DNA of 16,139 nt from Desulfobacterales bacterium (GTDB lineage Bacteria > Desulfobacterota > Desulfobulbia > Desulfobulbales > BM004). The DNA lies in NCBI GenBank assembly GCA_030621655.1, contig JAUXHH010000012.1:1-16139 (forward strand), written 5' to 3'. A program made the position numbers and the translations under genes. The notes beneath the pieces were generated by a model that saw only the letters and a list, made by a program, of their open reading frames with translations, was not told the DNA's origin and ran no database searches. Positions 13,897 through 16,139 of this stretch are shown here, one piece after another (the stretch's first letter is position 1; each line of letters starts with the position of its first letter).

Positions 13897-13925
13897 ATTA
13901 CACTGACTGGTCCTAACTGATGCAA
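13897..13925 (-). promoter_or_regulatory. Possible promoter of the hydrolase-tpx operon
   Basis: On the minus strand TTGCAT (13920-13925) is separated by 17 bp from TGTAAT (13897-13902), which matches the -10 consensus at five of six bases. Transcription would start about 40 bp before the hydrolase ATG at 13849. The -35 is poor. Confidence 0.35.
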
Positions 13926-14043
13926 TTAGCAGGATTTTTAAGGAAATTCAAGGCATAAAGACAGAGGCACAGAGGTAAAGTCTGCCTGCCGCAGGAAAGG
14001 CACTATCCTGAATCCGTGGGCCGACAAAATTGCTTGTAAGCAC

Positions 14044-14146
14044 TAGACATCGCCCCAAAAGTATCGATGTCTATAAAAAAAGAACCTGAATCACGGTAGA
14101 AGATGTAAACAAAACACCGTCCGCATCTGTCTTATCAGGTAAAGAC
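14044..14146 (+). promoter_or_regulatory. Cluster of inverted repeats in the leader of the FecR-like gene
   Basis: TAGACATCG (14044-14052) and CGATGTCTA (14065-14073) form a perfect 9-bp stem with a 12-nt loop. Beyond it, ACCTGA (14084-14089) pairs with TCAGGT (14135-14140) and encloses two crossed pairs: ACGGT (14093-14097) with ACCGT (14116-14120), and AGATG (14101-14105) with CATCT (14124-14128). Crossed pairs are the mark of a pseudoknot. GTCTT/AAGAC (14129-14133/14142-14146) would compete with the outer stem. I know no riboswitch class that fits; the short arms could be chance. Confidence 0.4.
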
Positions 14147-14186
14147 GAGCAAAAATCAATTTAAACAATTGATAAAAGGTGATGCC

Positions 14187-16139
14187 ATGAAAAAAATTAT
14201 TTTATTCCTCTTGGTCCTGTTCTCAACAATGTGGGCTGGCAGCGCAGTTGATGCGGCAATTATTGTAGGACGCATCTCCCACATCGAAGGTGAAATATAT
14301 CGTTATATGGATGTGGATAAAAGATGGGTAGCAACATCTCTACAATCTCCTGCCGGCACACAGGATGTTCTGGCAACAGGGGATAACAGCAGGGCGGAAA
14401 TTGCTTTTCCTGATAATCAGCTGATGAGGCTGGACGAAAATACCGAGATTGAAATTCTGAACCTGGATGATGATATTGCCGAGTTTACTCTGCAGTCAGG
14501 ACTTGTGAGATTTTACAATAGAAGCTCCGCAGGTAAAATGATTGTAGAAACAGCCAGGGGCACGGTAAAGATCGGGCCTGGAAGTGCTATTGATGTGCAG
14601 GCGGACGAGCAGGCAGTAACTGTGTCTGCTGTGCGCGGTGAAGCAACTTTTCATTCTTATGACGATGGAGTGGAGAAGATAGAGGTCTTATCAGGATCTA
14701 CCAGTCTTGAATTTCTAGAAAAGTCTATTATTGCCGGTGTCGGTCCCATTGACAGAAAATGGGACAACTGGTGTGCAGACAGAGAAGGGTTGTGGAACCG
14801 GAACAACCTGGTGCGCTCCGAGCATCTACCTGAGTCCATGCAGGAGTATGCCTATGCTATGGAACCATATGGGCGCTGGCAAAGGATCTATTACCGCGGA
14901 TATTATTACTGGGCCTGGAAGCCGCACTCGGTAGCTGTCGGCTGGAGTCCATATACAACGGGCTACTGGCAGGACTGGCATGGATCTTCCGTCTGGATAG
15001 ATCATAACCCATGGGGTTGGGTTACCCATCATCATGGGAACTGGATCAACATGCATGGAGCCTGGTTATGGACGCCCTATGTCCATGTATCGCATGTTGC
15101 CGGCGTTACGGTTATTGGCTTTAACATCAGGTTTGGCAAGAGATACCGGTCCCATTGGCATCCGGGCAGGGTTCGCTGGATTGCTCATAATGACTATATC
15201 GGCTGGCTGCCTCTTGCTCCCTGGGAAATCTATTACGGTTATCGCAAGTGGGGGCCAAGAACAGTTGCGATGCGGGGAGGGGTGAGTTTCAGCATTAATA
15301 TCAACCTGTCAGGCCATAGGCATATTGACCATGCGGTCGTAATACCGAAGCGCCACCTGTATCACAGGAAACCGGGGGCAATCAACAACTACAATACGGT
15401 GAAGATCAGGAATATTAATAAAACGGTAATTGTTAAGAATTACAAGCCGCTACAGACCGCTGAAAGATTGCGGGACAGGAAGTATTCAACAAAAGTTACG
15501 AGAACCGGAACAGAAGTTACGAGAACCGGAACAAAAGTTGCGAGAATCAGAGATACAGAGAAGAGAATTGAAATCCAGCCTGAAAGGAGAGTGGTAAAGA
15601 CAAGGAAAACCTTCAGGAGTGAAAATTACGAGAGAAAAAGAGAACGTTCAACTCGTATCCAACGCAATATGCCGCAAGAAAGAACTGTAGCAGGCAAATA
15701 TGAAAAGGGCAGCAGGCGGGTTATTGAGAAAAAACATTCCGGCGCAATTAAGAATGACAGGACTGCTGTTCTCGATAAAGCAGCACGGGTAAAGGGTGTC
15801 AGGCCTGAACAGACGATCCGGGAGAGAACTGTTACAAAGAGAGAAAGGACAATTGTAAAAAAGAGGGTTGCTGTAAATGATAATCAGCGAAAAAGTGCAG
15901 TAAAAGAGGAGAGAAGCAAGGGAAGGGGCAATAGGGCCGGACAGGCGCAGGTCGAAACCGGCAGAAAGCGTATGGTAAAGCAGGAAAGTAAAACTGCTGA
16001 AGTCAGAAAAAATGGCGCAGATGCCGGAAGGCAGATGAAAGGAGACTCCCGTCTGTCCCAAAGGCAGGTAGAGCGCAAGCAGAATAGTGATAAAAAGACC
16101 TATAAAGAAAACAGCGGGAAAGATAGAGCAAATAAAGCA
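14187..16139 (+). CDS. Secreted FecR-domain protein with Trp/Tyr-rich (DUF6600-like) middle and basic tail, 3' end missing
   Basis: At least 651 residues, open to the window edge. Residues 1-24 are a signal peptide. About 25-175 form a FecR-type beta domain (VGRISHIEGEIYRY, DVLATGDNSRAEIAF, LMRLDENTEIEI, VETARGTVKIGPGSAIDV). Residues 215-350 are rich in Trp, Tyr and His with repeated short strands (PYGRWQRIYYRGYYYWAWKP, NPWGWVTHHHGNW, WIAHNDYIGWLPLAPWE), the pattern of the DUF6600 region found after FecR domains. From about 430 on, the protein is a low-complexity Lys/Arg-rich tail. Neither a sigma factor nor a TonB receptor is nearby, so a FecI/FecR signalling role is unlikely; a cell-surface or polymer-binding role is more plausible. 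ATG 14187 follows AAAGGTGA. The gene is divergent from the hydrolase operon. Confidence 0.85.
   Translation, partial: MKKIILFLLVLFSTMWAGSAVDAAIIVGRISHIEGEIYRYMDVDKRWVATSLQSPAGTQDVLATGDNSRAEIAFPDNQLMRLDENTEIEILNLDDDIAEFTLQSGLVRFYNRSSAGKMIVETARGTVKIGPGSAIDVQADEQAVTVSAVRGEATFHSYDDGVEKIEVLSGSTSLEFLEKSIIAGVGPIDRKWDNWCADREGLWNRNNLVRSEHLPESMQEYAYAMEPYGRWQRIYYRGYYYWAWKPHSVAVGWSPYTTGYWQDWHGSSVWIDHNPWGWVTHHHGNWINMHGAWLWTPYVHVSHVAGVTVIGFNIRFGKRYRSHWHPGRVRWIAHNDYIGWLPLAPWEIYYGYRKWGPRTVAMRGGVSFSININLSGHRHIDHAVVIPKRHLYHRKPGAINNYNTVKIRNINKTVIVKNYKPLQTAERLRDRKYSTKVTRTGTEVTRTGTKVARIRDTEKRIEIQPERRVVKTRKTFRSENYERKRERSTRIQRNMPQERTVAGKYEKGSRRVIEKKHSGAIKNDRTAVLDKAARVKGVRPEQTIRERTVTKRERTIVKKRVAVNDNQRKSAVKEERSKGRGNRAGQAQVETGRKRMVKQESKTAEVRKNGADAGRQMKGDSRLSQRQVERKQNSDKKTYKENSGKDRANKA
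15491..15549 (+). repeat. 21-bp in-frame tandem repeat in the basic tail
   Basis: A 21-bp unit containing AAGTTACGAGAACCGGAAC is present twice with one difference, then a diverged partial third copy. It encodes TKVTRTG-TEVTRTG-TKVARI, so the array adds 7-residue basic units without breaking the frame. Confidence 0.85.

Larger units (their letters stand above)
13850..14186. other. Divergent intergenic region: promoters and structured leader
   Basis: The 337 bp between two divergent genes hold a possible minus-strand promoter (13897-13925), a purine-rich stretch with partly repeated GAGGCACAGAGG (about 13960-13980), the short palindrome CCTGC-C-GCAGG, and the inverted-repeat cluster at 14044-14146. 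No gene is visible. Confidence 0.5.

Noticed and set aside
15491..15549. CRISPR-like repeat array
   Set aside because: Repeats are contiguous without spacers, in frame and coding.

Overview
This window looks like bacterial chromosome from a deltaproteobacterium-like organism (Desulfobacterota, perhaps Desulfobulbales-like). The guess rests on gene content: an rsmG-hisD-nadE run, an HD-GYP protein paired with a HEAT-repeat protein, a FecR/DUF6600-type surface protein, a GEMM riboswitch, and 8-bp periodic intergenic DNA. No rRNA or other strict marker is present, so the assignment is an inference.

Layout. Positions 1-3388 are a minus-strand housekeeping group: nadE (NAD+ synthase), hisD (histidinol dehydrogenase), then rsmG, cut by the window edge. 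Positions 3389-4588 are about 1.2 kb of AT-rich DNA without a convincing large gene. It holds a probable nadE promoter, an orphan TetR-type palindrome, a 120-bp element with 18-bp perfect inverted ends, a strong terminator next to the 3' end of a tRNA gene whose 5' half is missing, and a possible 48-codon gene. Such a tRNA remnant is what integration of a mobile element leaves behind.

The centre of interest is 4221-5400. A cyclic-di-GMP-I (GEMM-I) riboswitch, with a terminator built from its own 3' half, leads directly into an isochorismatase-family cysteine hydrolase. The unit lies between two direct 30-bp repeats. The predicted logic is c-di-GMP bound, terminator broken, gene on. hrpB (DEAH-type helicase) follows. 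The hydrolase gene and hrpB look GC-richer than their surroundings.

Positions 8074-13849 are all on the minus strand. In transcription order they are a secreted alpha/beta hydrolase, tpx (thiol peroxidase), an unknown 73-aa protein, a small cysteine-containing protein overlapping a GNAT acetyltransferase, and a HEAT-repeat protein overlapping an HD-GYP protein. Several are tightly coupled: the tpx ribosome binding site is the end of the previous gene, one junction is an ATGA overlap inside a hairpin, and another is an 8-bp overlap. The HD-GYP protein, a probable c-di-GMP phosphodiesterase, and the c-di-GMP riboswitch put a possible eraser and a sensor of the same second messenger within 5 kb.

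From 14187 to the window end, a plus-strand gene encodes a secreted FecR-domain protein with a Trp/Tyr-rich middle and a long basic tail. It is preceded by a leader rich in inverted repeats.
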